A stretch of DNA of 64,000 bases from Adiantum capillus-veneris (lineage: Eukaryota; Streptophyta; Polypodiopsida; Polypodiales; Pteridaceae): positions 110,156,808-110,220,807 of the forward strand of contig CM043966.1 of the NCBI GenBank assembly GCA_014529385.2. The letters are read 5' to 3'. The notes below the pieces were generated by a model. That model worked only from the letters and a program-made list of their open reading frames with translations. It did not search any database and had not been told where the DNA came from. Each line of letters opens with the position of its first letter. Position 1 is the stretch's first letter. A program made the translations under genes and the position numbers. Below, in pieces: positions 36,706 to 48,161 of this stretch.

Positions 36706-39012
36706 GTCTTTTGTTTCCCTTGCCACAACGAGCCAACTCGCATGCTTGTTTCAACGAGGTTTGCAATTGGAATTTTCGATAGATCATCCACTTCCTACAA
36801 TATATTATTATCATGGGATTGCATTCAATCACTAAAATACAGGACTCTATCAAAAAATTGCTTGGCAATATCTACCCTAACGAAGTGTTTTCTCTAGCGA
36901 GGGTACCGTACATGCCACCAACTTAGCCAACAATCCACTTGCGACAAGTTACAGTCAAATAATTTTCCAGAAGACAACCAAGCTCGTATACAAGTTGGTT
37001 GCCTCTTCCTTGGTCCTTCCACATCGCCACAATTCACACATACGCTTGTGCTCATCTTGGAAATTCTTATGCACGTATTGCATGGTGTGAATGTGCAATC
37101 TTTGCTCCCAATGAAAGAAGCATGAGTGTTCTTTTCCTTCCATAACATTATCAGGTCCTCCGTTGAATATAGTTCAAATAGCTTTTTTTTCTCCAACCTC
37201 ATCTACCATTAGTCCTCTAAATCAGTCGGATGGTGTTCACTACCCAGCGTCATCGAATTCATCATTTCCCAGAATATGATATACGCGTGTGTGTCTTTTT
37301 CCTTCATCTTGCAGATGACCATTGTTTGCATTTCTTGAATCCTACAAAGTTTAATCATTAAACAATGCTACAAATGAGCAAAGAAAAAGTAGGAAGTTGT
37401 GGAGCTAGCCTTATGCATGATCGTAGATATGTGCTACCATTGTTGTCCACCCCGCTACCTTATGTACGTGAGCAAAGCAAGCCCGGATTCTTCGCAAGTT
37501 CCCACTCTTGTCTTGTTGCATCTATTTACTAACTCGACACCAGATCTAGGGCCATTGATAGACATTTTGAACACATGATATTTTTTGTTATGGCCTGTGG
37601 ATTTTCCTGGAAATAGCATACCGTGGAAAAACTTAGAACCGCAGTTTTTTTTCAACGGAATCACTTGGGACTCCACACCGAGTCCAATCCATGTAGTAGT
37701 TGCTTCTCTCATCAAGTGGTAAACTTGACATTAATATTACGTACATGCATGCCATCCAAAAGGAAGTGAAAAAGGTACGGAGACAAGATAATAAAAGAAC
37801 ACCTTTGAGTATGGATCAATGGTCGCATGTCCTCCAATATAGAGAGGAGCTCATTGCTCCTTAGTTGCTCCCCATTTTCTTGAAGTACTGCTCCTATCAC
37901 CATTTGCTTCACAAGATTCAATTGCAAATGCCTAGGTGCAATCATTGGTTATTCAGACACCACACAAGACACAAGTTCTCTCATTTGTTGAATTGCGGAC
38001 CGCAAAACTCCCTTTGCAACGGGGTGGTTATGGTTACCAATGTGGATGAACAACCGGGTCCAGTTGTAGTTAGGGAGAAATTATTGGACAACACAAAAAC
38101 ACTCTAGAAGTAGAATTGGACTCTGACCATAGTGGAAGGATCATAGTGTTCTATTTCCGGAGCTCAACATACCAGTTGACAAAATTGAAGTTAGCAACCA
38201 AGAAGTCTCATTTGGTCGTCCGCTCATTGCATTGATTGAGCACCAGCTTTTTTTTGCAGACAAGATGTCCGCCATATTTACTCCTCTTGATTAAAGCTGG
38301 ATACCTCATTCTAGAATGAACAAACTTGACCCAAGAATGGCCATCATACTTATGCTCCATCCCCAACATTTTGGGGACACCATCCGGCATAGTGTCCAGC
38401 TCATAAATGCAATCTCCATTGTACACATGGGGAACTTGACCTACTTTTTCATTAATCAAACACCTAGAAATCATTCAGCTCAACTTGGGGTACTTATGGC
38501 TATTTAGCACAATGTACTCTAGTGTACTATATGTTTTTCCTACCTGGTTTGAAGCCGAAGATGTTTTTTTGTGTTTCTTTTCTTCTTCTATCCAAATATC
38601 TTGCGTTAATTCGTGGAAAACTGAAAATATTTTCTAAAGTTTCTTGGTTGAGTTTACAACCAAAAAACTTTCTTTTTCTTCATTGGAGTTGTCAGATAAC
38701 TCCATAATTGAAACATTTGATCTTGAGGACATACCCTCACCCATATTTGTGATGACCAACATAAACTTTGTGGGACAAGGTTGAATCCAATATAAATTGA
38801 AATTGATCACCTAATGTCACACCATGTCTCACTTGAATTTGATGAATGTTTCCATTTGGAGCAAAAATGGTGGCAAACATCTCATTGTTACTACAACCCC
38901 CATAATCTCTACAATTGACCAAGGAAAATCTTGCAGGGAAACCAAGTAATAAAAGTTCATTGCTAATAGTATTCAATAACAGACTCACCTTGCATGACGA
39001 GACTGAAGCCAT
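36706..39012 (-). pseudogene. Transposase-like relic of an uncharacterised plant family
   Basis: Conserved-looking blocks occur in order on the minus strand. N-terminal: MASVSSCK at 39,012, then LLLLGFP and CRDYGGCSN, then HHKVYVGHHKYG. Next are SKYGGHLVCKKKLV (about 38,240), IGNHNHPVAKG (about 38,020) and VIGAVLQENGEQLRSNELL. Then KYHVFKMSINGPRSGVELV (37,570-37,520), MEGKEHSCFFHWEQRL (37,140-37,095), QDEHKRMCELW, RAWLSSGKLF, LSWWHVRYPR, and KIPIANLVETSM near 36,760. The HNHP and C-FHW words recall MULE/FAR1-type zinc motifs and the CxxH region of DDE transposases. The frame changes many times and stops are frequent, so it is dead. The family name is not known to me, and a host gene origin is possible. 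The 3' end is cut by the truncated LTR. Confidence 0.5.
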
Positions 39013-39089
39013 CGCTTGAAGAATCTATTAGAGCTTACAAGCTATCCAAATATATTTAAGTTCACACCCAACCCTATATTTATAGACAA

Positions 39090-39215
39090 TCTCTATTTGC
39101 CCAACTGTCTCTCTCCCCTCTCTATATCCCTCCACATCTCTTTCTCGCTCTCTATCTATCTCTATTCTCTATCCCTCCCATCCTCTCTCTCTCTGTCTCT
39201 CTCTAACTCTCTCTC

Positions 39216-39275
<60 letters not shown>

Positions 39276-39327
39276 TTTCCCAGACTCTCTCTCTACCTCT
39301 GTCCCTCTTTCTCTCTCTATCCCTCCA

Positions 39328-39396
<69 letters not shown>

Positions 39397-39504
39397 CTCC
39401 TCCCCTTTCTCTTTCCTCTCTCTCCATTCCTATGTCTCTATATATCTCCCTCTATTCTCCTCTCTCTTCCTCAATCATCTATCTCTCTCCCTCTCTTCAC
39501 ACTC

Positions 39505-39553
<49 letters not shown>

Positions 39554-39625
39554 TTTCTTTCTCTATGCCTCTCTTTCCATTCATCTCCCTCTCTAGATAT
39601 CTCCCTCTGGTCCCCCCCACCACCC

Positions 39626-39659
<34 letters not shown>

Positions 39660-39805
39660 TGTGTCTGTTTCCCCCATCTCTCTCTATTTCTCTCTCTGTC
39701 TATCTCTCTCCCTTTTTTCCTCTCTCTATCTCTATCTCTTCCTATTCCTTTCTCTACCTCTCTATTCCATCACTCTTGAGAGCCCTCTCTCTCTCTCTTT
39801 GTAAA
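39090..39805 (+). repeat. TC-rich microsatellite block with (TG)n
   Basis: Long CT/TC runs, partly pure (39,231-39,272, 39,344-39,391, 39,507-39,551), are interspersed with TC-rich words. A (TG)n run lies at about 39,627-39,665. The 262-aa Ser/Leu frame across it is a low-complexity artefact. Confidence 0.95.
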
Positions 39806-40008
39806 ATTTTCCAATGTAGAACTTCTTATCCAAGTGAAATATATATTAAAAAAACAAAATGTTAAGAGCAGAAAAATATATTAAAAAGGAAAAATCTAAC
39901 AAGAATACAATAATTGAGAGCATTTAATTGCGTTTGATTTCTTATTAATTACTTACTGTATTGTAATTAAGGTGAGTCTATCTCATTCTCTCGTGCTCTA
40001 TCTCGGTC

Positions 40009-40039
<31 letters not shown>

Positions 40040-40069
40040 GTGAATGAGAGATAGATAGATAGATAGATA
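39806..40069. other. AT-rich spacer with short TC and GATA runs
   Basis: No gene is visible. A (CT)n run lies at about 40,010-40,035 and (GATA)n at about 40,049-40,069, directly against the next LINE-end fragment. Confidence 0.6.
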
Positions 40070-40188
40070 GTTCTATTATCGTCCTGGGAGGTCAAATATG
40101 ACCTATGGACCAAATGAACATTCACGTGGTGTGAGTGGAGTTCATAAGTGACTCTCGATGCTCAAAAATGGCTGAAATGAGCGTCGCA

Positions 40189-40190
<2 letters not shown>
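40070..40190 (-). mobile_element. LINE 3'-end fragment
   Basis: The sequence TATTATCGTCCTGGGAGGTC followed by AAATATGACCTATGGACC and GACTCTCGATGCTC matches the 3' ends of the two larger LINE copies at 40,727 and 56,742. On the minus strand it runs to GGACGATAATA and then a (CTAT)n tail. Confidence 0.75.
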
Positions 40191-40246
<56 letters not shown>

Positions 40247-40326
40247 AACTAGGTTAATGTTTCATGAGTTTTTGTGGTAATGATTTGCATCAACTCTCGC
40301 TCCATATTCAACTTGGCGCTAACGCC

Positions 40327-40412
<86 letters not shown>

Positions 40413-40726
40413 TGAGAGAGAGTGAAAGATATGATTGAGAGAGAGGTTGAAAGTGAAAGAGGTTAATCTACTAGCGTTTTTGTGGCAACATTTAATTGAG
40501 TCATCTCTCTCTATCTATTGAACGTGGCGTTAGCGCCCGCTTTGAGAGAGAGAAATGAACGAGATGATTGCCAGAGAGAGTTAGGGAGATGCTTGAGAGA
40601 GGAGGGCCTATAAATAGGAGTGAGTAAGTTAGTTTTTAATTTGCAAGGATTATTGACGGCATTGTAATTGAGATGAGCTCCATGTATCTATCTCTCTCTC
40701 TCTCTAACTCTCTCTCTCTCTCTCTT
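40191..40726. repeat. GA/TC microsatellites with a diverged tandem unit
   Basis: Pure (GA)n occupies about 40,190-40,242 and 40,333-40,407. Two related segments follow each other: one with TTGTGGTAATGATTTGC and GGCGCTAACGCCC (40,241-40,335), and one with TTGTGGCAACATTT and GGCGTTAGCGCCC (40,440-40,545). The block ends in (TC)n at 40,690-40,724, which abuts the 3' end of LINE copy 1. Confidence 0.85.
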
Positions 40727-40895
40727 GATTTTATTATCGTCCGTGGAGGTCAAATATGACCTATGGGACCAAAGTTACATGTGATGTGGTATGTGTATGG
40801 ATGATGAGTGACTCTTGATGCTCCAAAATGTGGTGATGAGAGTTGCAATGGAGAGCCCACACTGTGGTTGGGAGATGAAATTGTGTAGGTCTAAG

Positions 40896-41653
40896 TCATG
40901 GTTGAAAGTGAGAGAAGAAAGTTTGGATGTGACCAAAAGCTGAGCAGTCTAGTAGTGTGTGGTACTCAGACTCTCGAACTTGCAGTGAGCATAATGTGCA
41001 CAGTTGATTTGAATCTTCTCCATTCCCCCAATGCCTTGTCTCGCATCGAAGGAAATGGGAGCTATTTCGAATGGCTGCGATAGTGTGTATTTCCAACAAG
41101 GGGATAGGCTTGAGCATGTAAGTGTGAGTACATTTTCCTCTTTCAGCGAAGAACATGGTTTTGTAGTTGGGGGCAATATGGGTGGTGTAATGTATGAGGC
41201 GTGACCCATCGCATTTCTCCCAAGCTGTAATACATTGGCGTTGTAGAAAAGCTTCATTCACTTGGGAGTCAATTGAAGCATCATGTAGCAAGTGTAATGC
41301 ATCCCATCTCCCAAACCACTTCTTTATGTCTTGCATCCATCCCGTTCTTGAGATCTTGCTTTTATGCGTCTTTTGAACTTTTTTGCTTGCTTCCCATGCA
41401 ATTGTAGGAAGTCAATGTGAGGGGTTTTGACGCATCTTTATCATGTACTCCACAACCCTTTCCATGCCCAAAACCGTAATTGGAAGAGATTCTGACTCAA
41501 GAAGTAGGAGCATATATGGTGTTTGTGTCTTAACTTGCAAAAAATTTGTAAGAAAACGCTTTTGGACATTCTCAAACTCTTTCCAAGTATACTTTGAGGT
41601 GCTGCCGCCCCACAGTTCAACTTCATAAAGAAGAACCGGTGTCACCAATGCAT
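40896..41653 (-). pseudogene. LINE copy 1 ORF2, C-terminal region with zinc-knuckle-like motif
   Basis: The upper segment (from 41,653) encodes TWKEFENVQKRFLTNFLQ and GMERVVEYMIKMRQNPSH, the usual post-RT region with its YGxExW-like start (LLYEVELWGG). The lower segment, 41,336-40,896 (146 aa), carries ITAWEKCDGSRLIHYTTH and ends with LCTLCSLQVRESEYHTLLDC, a CX2C...HX4C motif typical of LINE C termini. The two segments are in different frames, joined through a break near 41,340-41,410. The 5' side is cut by the LTR element at 41,654. Confidence 0.75.
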
Positions 41654-41912
41654 TGAGGCGGTCCGGGGCGGGCAACAAGAAGAGTGGCCTCTAGACACCC
41701 TTCAAGGCTCCCGTGCTGCTCAATGGGGCTGGGGCACAACACAACACAAACCCAAACAACAAACCCACAGCCAAATCCCAACTACACAAGGGGCACCACC
41801 TAGTTTAAGAGCGAACTAGGACGCAAAAGAGGAGAATCGTTTGAGCAACCCACAAACAAGCAAGGAATTTACACTAACCCTAACACCAATGGAATACTCT
41901 CACACACTAAAA

Positions 41913-41976
<64 letters not shown>

Positions 41977-44358
41977 TGCTCGGGCTGCTTTGAAACGTAT
42001 CGGCAATGATCAAGCAAACACAACTATATATTTAAGAAAGAGAGAGAAAGGGGGAGGGGGTGCTTGTTGCATTAATACCTTCTTACAAATCTGTCATGAC
42101 AAATCAAAGTGAGATTAGTACTTGTTCAACATAGCTTGCGTAAATTTCACCACAACACATCACAAGAAAAGCCACCCCAATCACTGTCTTAAGGCCAGGG
42201 GAGTCCTCTCCACCCTGTCGCCCTCTTACAGTATGTGGGATTTATGGCTAGATTGATGACAACACCAGAGACAAGCTATCAAGAACTTAACAAAAAACAC
42301 CAAGACACTTACGCACAATTGTTGTCCATTACTTCACGTTGGAAGGGAGACAAAGTATCCAAGCTTAGTCCAAATCCACCCTCCTTGATTCAGCGAATGT
42401 TGGGCTTACACTAGTAGGAGAAATGATAGATTTCCTACTCTCAATTGAATGATCACTCTCTCTCTTACAATGGCATAGAGTTCCCTTGCTAATCCCCTAT
42501 TACAACACATGCACATGCATAAGACAATGAGCTTCCACTCAAGAGCTCCTTCTAGAGAGGTTGAGCTTGGCTTCTCAAGCTATAGCATAGTGCTCTTGCT
42601 TATGGCTCCTCCCTTTTGTGCTAGCTACACCCTCCTTTTATAGCAATTTTGAAGGCTAGGGTTACTCCTCTAACCATGGTTGGGTTAGATTTTCAGCAAT
42701 TTATCTAATTTCTTTTGCTTGGAATTATCAAGAAGTTGGTGGGGAAAGAGAGAGGAGAGAAATGGAGGTGATAGGACTTTTCATAGTGGGTTAGTGTTAG
42801 TAGAGTTAGTATTAATTTACAAATGGAATTGGATATTTACAATGGGAGTATCCATGTAGGATACAAATAAGGAAGAAAACTCTTAAGAGGTAAGAAAAGG
42901 TGGATTTCTTACAAGGTTGATGCTCCAAGTGTCTTGAGTAGGGCCGATTTTGACGCTTGTTGACGGTCCACTAGCTTTGACGGTACATTTCTTCTCCACT
43001 CTTGACCTTCCTTGAGAGACAAGGTAATTGAAGCTGAGTAATCAACCACCATGATGCTGTCTTTTAAGAGAAGAGGCTGAATTTTGTGGTTTTTTTGATA
43101 GATATGGGTAAATTGGAGGAGGAAAATGAGACTAGGTGGTCAATTTTGGAATGGAATTGTGTGTGGGAGGTATGAGTTCACCATGGTTTCTCTTATTCTT
43201 CAAGGTTGAAGAGAAGGTGAGTAGGGTGCAGAGAGGAGTGGTGAGAGGGGTGGGGATGATGAGTGGAGAAGTGTGTGTGAAAGAGGAAAATGACAAAGTG
43301 GAAGAGAGAGTGTGGCTACATAGCATGGGAAAACTGAGGTCCACTAAAAAAATCATAGCTCACAGCTCGTAGCTCAAAAAAATATGAAAAAATTTGAGGC
43401 AAAAGTTCAGCCCACGAGCTACAACTTTTGTTTGTATCACCTTTTCAAATTCGGAGAGCAAGTGAACTTAAAAAATTCAGCAAAACCGACCGTTTTTTTT
43501 CCACTGCATAAGGTCTTTGTGGGGTCCTTCTTTGGATGATTCTTTTGAATACCTCCAAGAGTGAGCCCTCCATAGTGCATGTATGCATGCCACCTACCCT
43601 TGACCTTATTTGGTAGGTCTATAATTGAAGATATTGTTGAGATTAGGATATAAGTGAATAGTACAACTAAGAAAATCAAATATTGAGGGGTCTAAAAAAT
43701 ATGTACATGTCAAATATAAATAATATAGGTGGAAAAATATAAAGGGGTCAAAATAAATCTCTCTCATTATAAGTCTACCATAAAAAGATGAATATTTTTG
43801 GTGGTCTAATTTATGAGAGTAATAGAGAATATATGTAGGAAGGAAAAAATCACAATAGTGAAAAAAATATACACATAAATAGAACTAGTTTTTTTGGATT
43901 TTTGTTGGGATGGAGTTACACAAAATATAAGAGAAGCTTACATGAAAATATTTCTATATGGAATAAAGAGTATGAAAAATGGTAAGAAAAAATTGTGGTA
44001 ATGGTGAGGCAATGTACAGAGCATAAATAACACACACCTAGGTAGAAATATTTAAATAAATACCAAAATAATTATGAAAAAATCTTTTATTTAGGCCCTA
44101 TACAAAAAAATTTACATATATGGGCCATATATATACTTATATATTTATATTTATTTTTATTTATTTTTATTTTTTTGGCTCAACTAGCCCAATGACTAGC
44201 TAATTGAGGGTTTTTGAAGAAGATATGGGAAAAGTCCCGTGACTCACGCACGCCTATATATAGTGAAATGGTAGGGATAGCCACAGTGTTTGGGTGATTT
44301 TGGTAGGGTGAGGTAACTCACTATATGGCAATTACAGAGAGCCGAAAAACGGCTATCA
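41654..44358 (-). repeat. 3' LTR of Tat-like element, 2,705 bp
   Basis: It begins TGAGGCGGTCC and ends GGCTATCA on the plus strand. It contains a pure GA run (about 41,903-41,972), a TATA-like CTATATATAG at 44,254-44,263 (about 95 bp inside U3 in element orientation), and no conserved gene. Compared with the other LTR it has a shorter GA run and scattered single-base changes. Confidence 0.95.
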
Positions 44359-44362
44359 TTAG

Positions 44363-44371
44363 CCCTCCCCC
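44363..44371 (-). promoter_or_regulatory. Polypurine tract of Tat-like element
   Basis: The minus strand reads GGGGGAGGG, four bases before the 3' LTR, and only about 15 bp after the pol stop. Confidence 0.85.
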
Positions 44372-44386
44372 AGGATGATGGTATAT

Positions 44387-47300
44387 TCATGTACCATCAT
44401 AGAGCATCTTTTCCAAAGAGAGTGCTTCAGAGTCCTTGACGAGATTTTCATTGTTTGGCCCCTTAGAATTTTGGCTGGAGTTACACTCATGCTTCATGTA
44501 ACAATACTTACATGAGACAGTGGCCTTTGGACAGATCTTTGGTAGATCCTTTGGTAGAAGGCGACTCAAATAGGGCTTCAAGCGATACCCGTTTACCTTC
44601 CTGGAGTGCTCTTTACCATTCAAGTCCATAAGCTGATAGTAACTAGAATTGAAAGCCTTCTTGACTATGTATGGCCCTTGCCATCTAGTTTCAAATTTGG
44701 CATCAAAACGATTGTCAAGTCGATTGTCATACCTTAGCACAAGATCTCCTTCATTGATGCCTTTGTCCTTCAGTTTCTTGTCGTGCGTTTCTTTCGCTTG
44801 TGTGGCTTTCCTCTTGTAGCACTCGTATGCTGCTTCTCTTTTCCACTCAAGCTCCACTAACGTAAGAAGTCGATCCATCCATACTTCTTGATCATCTTGT
44901 GCTCCTTTGCCATGAAGTCGCATTGTTGGAATGTTGAGCTCGATAGGCTGCAAAGCCTCTTGACCATAGACCAAGTGAAATGGTGTGAACTCCGTGGCTT
45001 CCCTATATGTGGTTCGATACGCCCACAAGGCACCATCCAAGAAGTCATCCCACAACTTTGTCTTGTTTTTCACCATCTTTCTAATGATGCCTGCAATGAC
45101 ACCATTAGCTTTTTCTACCAAACCATTTGATTGGGGATAGTAGGGTGTACTGTGACGATGTAGAATGTGAAGTTCTTCACAGACTTCTGTGAGCAATCCC
45201 TTTCTAAACCCTGGACCATTATCAGAAACAATCTCCAAAGGTGTGCCAAATCTACAACAAATGTGAGTATAGACGAATTTGCTCACTGTCCTCTCAATCA
45301 CCTGTGCCACACTTTGTGCTTCCACCCACCTAGTCATATAGTCTACAGCCACTAGAATGTAGAGTTTACCATTTTTTGTCCTAGGCAGAGGACCCATAGC
45401 ATCAATGCCCCACTTTTCAAACGGTCCATTTGCAAGCACGATTTGCCTTGGACCATAAACCAATCTTCTATTCCCATTTACCTGACAATTGTGACAACTT
45501 TTACACCAATGTTGGACATCCACATGCAGACTTGGCCAAACATACCCCGCAAGCAAAATCTTCTTCACAGTTGATTCTTGGGCAAAATGACCACCACATG
45601 CCTCTTCATGCAAACCTTTTAGAATGGCTGGAATTTCCTCAATAGTTGGTACTCTTCTGCATACTTGATCCCTCCCTCTTTGATAGAGGGAGCCTTCTAG
45701 GAAGAGATATATGCTTGCCTTCTTCATGAGTCTCCTCTTCTGAGACTTCGTGAAGTCTTGTGGAAACTCGCCCTCCAAAATGTAGCTAATAATGGGAGTC
45801 AATGACTCCAATCCCTGGTATCTCGGTTGCTTGACGGTTGCTGCCACCATGATGACCTGCACTTCTTTATTTACACATGCAACGGCTTGTTGTGCAAGTA
45901 AATCAGCATCTTCATTTTGTTTCCTAGGAATATGATATAATTGCACCTCCTCAAATTGATTAAATAGCCTACGAATGGCATGAACTTTTGTCCTTAAGCT
46001 TTCATTCTTGCATGCCCAAATGCCTAAAATCTGTTTAACAATGAGAAGTGCATCTCCTTTTACCATGAGACGTTTTATCCCTTGGCCAATGCACATCTTC
46101 AAACCATGAAGTAGTGTGTCGTATTCTGCTTCATTGTTGCTAGTTGAACCTGGTAGATTGACCTTCTCTTTCATGACCACCTCTCCACTTGGGTTGAGCA
46201 ACACTAGCCCTCCCCCTGCTTTCCCTATGGCTCGACGAAAAGCTCCATCAAAGAACAAGGTAAAAGCATTGGGAATACTTTTTGGTGGTGGCAATGGTAG
46301 GGTCTTTACTTGAGGCACCTTAATTTCCTTCTCATGTACCCTATAAGTGAGAATCCCTGCCAATTGTGCACGCACACTATCTTCTACCTTGAAAGAGTAT
46401 TGGAACTCTTGCAACTCCATAATCCACTTTGAGATCCTAGTACTAAGATTCATTTGAGATGACACCCAAGGGAACAAATTTTCTGCAGTGAGAATTACAA
46501 AAGGTTTTGGTAGTAGGTAGGATCTAAACTTTCTCACCGCAAACATGAGAGAAAGCATCATGAGTTCTGCTTCTGTGTAGTCTCTCTCCAAAGCATTCAT
46601 GACCCTACTAGCAAAGTAGATGGGTCGCATCCTTGTACTGTGGGGATCTTGTTGTAGCAACACAGCACCAATTGTTTCCCTTCCAACACTAGAGCTAACA
46701 AAGAATGTGTACTCCCAACAAGGAGGCATGAGTGTTGGTAGCTCTGACAAAATGACTTTAATGTTACAAAAATACTCTTCAAGCTCATCAGACCATGCAA
46801 ATTCTACTTGTTGTGTCAACTTTTGCAAAGGATGAAGCAACTCCGAGGCTAAGTGAATGAAGCGTGACATATACTTCACCTTCTGAATGAAAGAGATGAC
46901 CTCCTTAAGACTCTTCGGTGATGGGAGCTCAATAAGAGCCTTTGCCTTTGAAGGATCCACCTCAATGCCTTTATAGGAAACCTTGTGACCGAGCAAGATC
47001 ACTTCATCCTCACCTATGTGGCACTTGTCGGGGTTGAGTTGACCTCCCATGTCGTAGAGCTTCTTTAAACCTTCTTCTACCCTTTGTAGATGCAATGATT
47101 TTGAGCTATAAATGCAGAAATCATCAATGAACACCCTAATTGACTTTCCAAAGAATGCTTGAAACACCAGGTTCATGAAACGTTGGAATGTTGCAGGAGC
47201 ATTTGTCAGACCAAATGGCATGACTCTAAAAGCATAACAACCCCAAGGAGTGATAAAGGTGGTTTTCAATTGATCTTCCAATGCGATACCTATTTGAAAG

Positions 47301-47806
47301 TAGCCTGAGTAGCCATCACACACAGTGTACTTCTCATGACCAGCTACCTCATTTAGTATCTCATCCTGAAATGGGAGGGGAAAGTGATCTCTTTTTGTTG
47401 CCTCATTGAGTGGACGGTAATCCACACACACCCTCCACTTTCCGTTTTTCTTAGGAGTGACAACAACAGGAGAGACCCACTCTAAATTCTCCACTGGATA
47501 AATGGAACCTGCTGCTAGAAGCTTTCTTACCTCCTTGAGTAGAGCCTGCTCCTTAATGACTCCTAGCCTTCGTAGCTTTTGAGCCTTAGGTGTGGCCTCT
47601 GGCTTCAACTCAATCTTGTGTTGAACAACATCTACTCCACGCACATCGGTGTAGTCTTTTGCAAAAAGCCTAGGAAACTTCCTTAGCACACATTTGAACT
47701 CCTCTCTTTCATCCTTTGTAAGTGTTGTTGATAGCATACCTTCCAACATTCCTTCATCTTCCACCTTTTGGTTCTCTTGGGAACCTACCTCTTCCAAGCT
47801 TGACAA
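44387..47806 (-). CDS. pol: Pol polyprotein: RT, degenerate RNase H, second RNase H, integrase (1,139 aa)
   Basis: The reading frame is open throughout. RT: VDYRPLNEATKRDHFPLPF at about 128-146, catalytic D164 (VCDGYSGY) and FIDD at 227-229. First RNase H (about 360-490): the expected first Asp is in FFVSSSVG (Ser) and the TDH-type Asp is Ala (ILTAEN), so it should be inactive. Second RNase H (about 515-640): LFFDGA D520, NNEAEY E559, KGDALL D585 and NEDADLLA near 633-635, all acidic residues present. Integrase: HHCC around H733, H740, C771, C774; DDE core D802, D862, E898; GPY module near 1,042-1,047. A C-terminal tail has CKYCYMKHEC. The product would copy element RNA and integrate the DNA. 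The first in-frame start lies just after an in-frame TAA, so expression must rely on the upstream gag-protease frame, which is interrupted. Confidence 0.95.
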   Translation of the reverse strand: MSSLEEVGSQENQKVEDEGMLEGMLSTTLTKDEREEFKCVLRKFPRLFAKDYTDVRGVDVVQHKIELKPEATPKAQKLRRLGVIKEQALLKEVRKLLAAGSIYPVENLEWVSPVVVTPKKNGKWRVCVDYRPLNEATKRDHFPLPFQDEILNEVAGHEKYTVCDGYSGYFQIGIALEDQLKTTFITPWGCYAFRVMPFGLTNAPATFQRFMNLVFQAFFGKSIRVFIDDFCIYSSKSLHLQRVEEGLKKLYDMGGQLNPDKCHIGEDEVILLGHKVSYKGIEVDPSKAKALIELPSPKSLKEVISFIQKVKYMSRFIHLASELLHPLQKLTQQVEFAWSDELEEYFCNIKVILSELPTLMPPCWEYTFFVSSSVGRETIGAVLLQQDPHSTRMRPIYFASRVMNALERDYTEAELMMLSLMFAVRKFRSYLLPKPFVILTAENLFPWVSSQMNLSTRISKWIMELQEFQYSFKVEDSVRAQLAGILTYRVHEKEIKVPQVKTLPLPPPKSIPNAFTLFFDGAFRRAIGKAGGGLVLLNPSGEVVMKEKVNLPGSTSNNEAEYDTLLHGLKMCIGQGIKRLMVKGDALLIVKQILGIWACKNESLRTKVHAIRRLFNQFEEVQLYHIPRKQNEDADLLAQQAVACVNKEVQVIMVAATVKQPRYQGLESLTPIISYILEGEFPQDFTKSQKRRLMKKASIYLFLEGSLYQRGRDQVCRRVPTIEEIPAILKGLHEEACGGHFAQESTVKKILLAGYVWPSLHVDVQHWCKSCHNCQVNGNRRLVYGPRQIVLANGPFEKWGIDAMGPLPRTKNGKLYILVAVDYMTRWVEAQSVAQVIERTVSKFVYTHICCRFGTPLEIVSDNGPGFRKGLLTEVCEELHILHRHSTPYYPQSNGLVEKANGVIAGIIRKMVKNKTKLWDDFLDGALWAYRTTYREATEFTPFHLVYGQEALQPIELNIPTMRLHGKGAQDDQEVWMDRLLTLVELEWKREAAYECYKRKATQAKETHDKKLKDKGINEGDLVLRYDNRLDNRFDAKFETRWQGPYIVKKAFNSSYYQLMDLNGKEHSRKVNGYRLKPYLSRLLPKDLPKICPKATVSCKYCYMKHECNSSQNSKGPNNENLVKDSEALSLEKMLYDGT

Positions 47807-47866
47807 GAGGTCTCTTGGTTGCTTGGCTTAAACCTTACCCCCATGACTTCGATGGAAGACTCCTCT

Positions 47867-48151
47867 TCAGTAATGCTGCTGTGCTACTTTCTTCTTTGAA
47901 GTGCTATCGGTCCAACCTTCTTCCGTCTCACTTTGAGATGATTCTTCATGGAGCTCCTCTTGGCGTTGCTCCTTCATGTCAAAGACAACCTTCTTGTGAT
48001 TGTCATTCCTGCAAATTAGCTTTCCACTCTCCCAATCCTGCAAAGCTCGCATTTTCATTAGCCATGGTCTTCTTAGGATAAATGGATAACCACTTCCCTT
48101 GGTCGACATAACATAAAAATCCACTGCCTTCTTAATGCCAAAGGCCTCCAC
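47867..48151 (-). pseudogene. Retroviral-type protease, C-terminal half, separated by frame breaks
   Basis: The 94-aa frame contains EAFGIKKAVDFYVM and GSGYPFILRRPWLMKM, the second half of the aspartic protease fold. It continues the DGG active-site half at the end of gag but in another frame: a one-base shift near 48,165, within the A/T run before GTGGAGGCC, separates them. Downstream, another shift near 47,880 is needed before the sequence returns to the pol frame near 47,815. These breaks are small. Whether they are real lesions or consensus errors cannot be decided here. Confidence 0.75.
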
Positions 48152-48161
48152 AAAAACATTT

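Noticed and set aside
39016-39804. 262-aa Ser/Leu-rich ORF
   Set aside because: It is the translation of a TC microsatellite; composition alone keeps it open.
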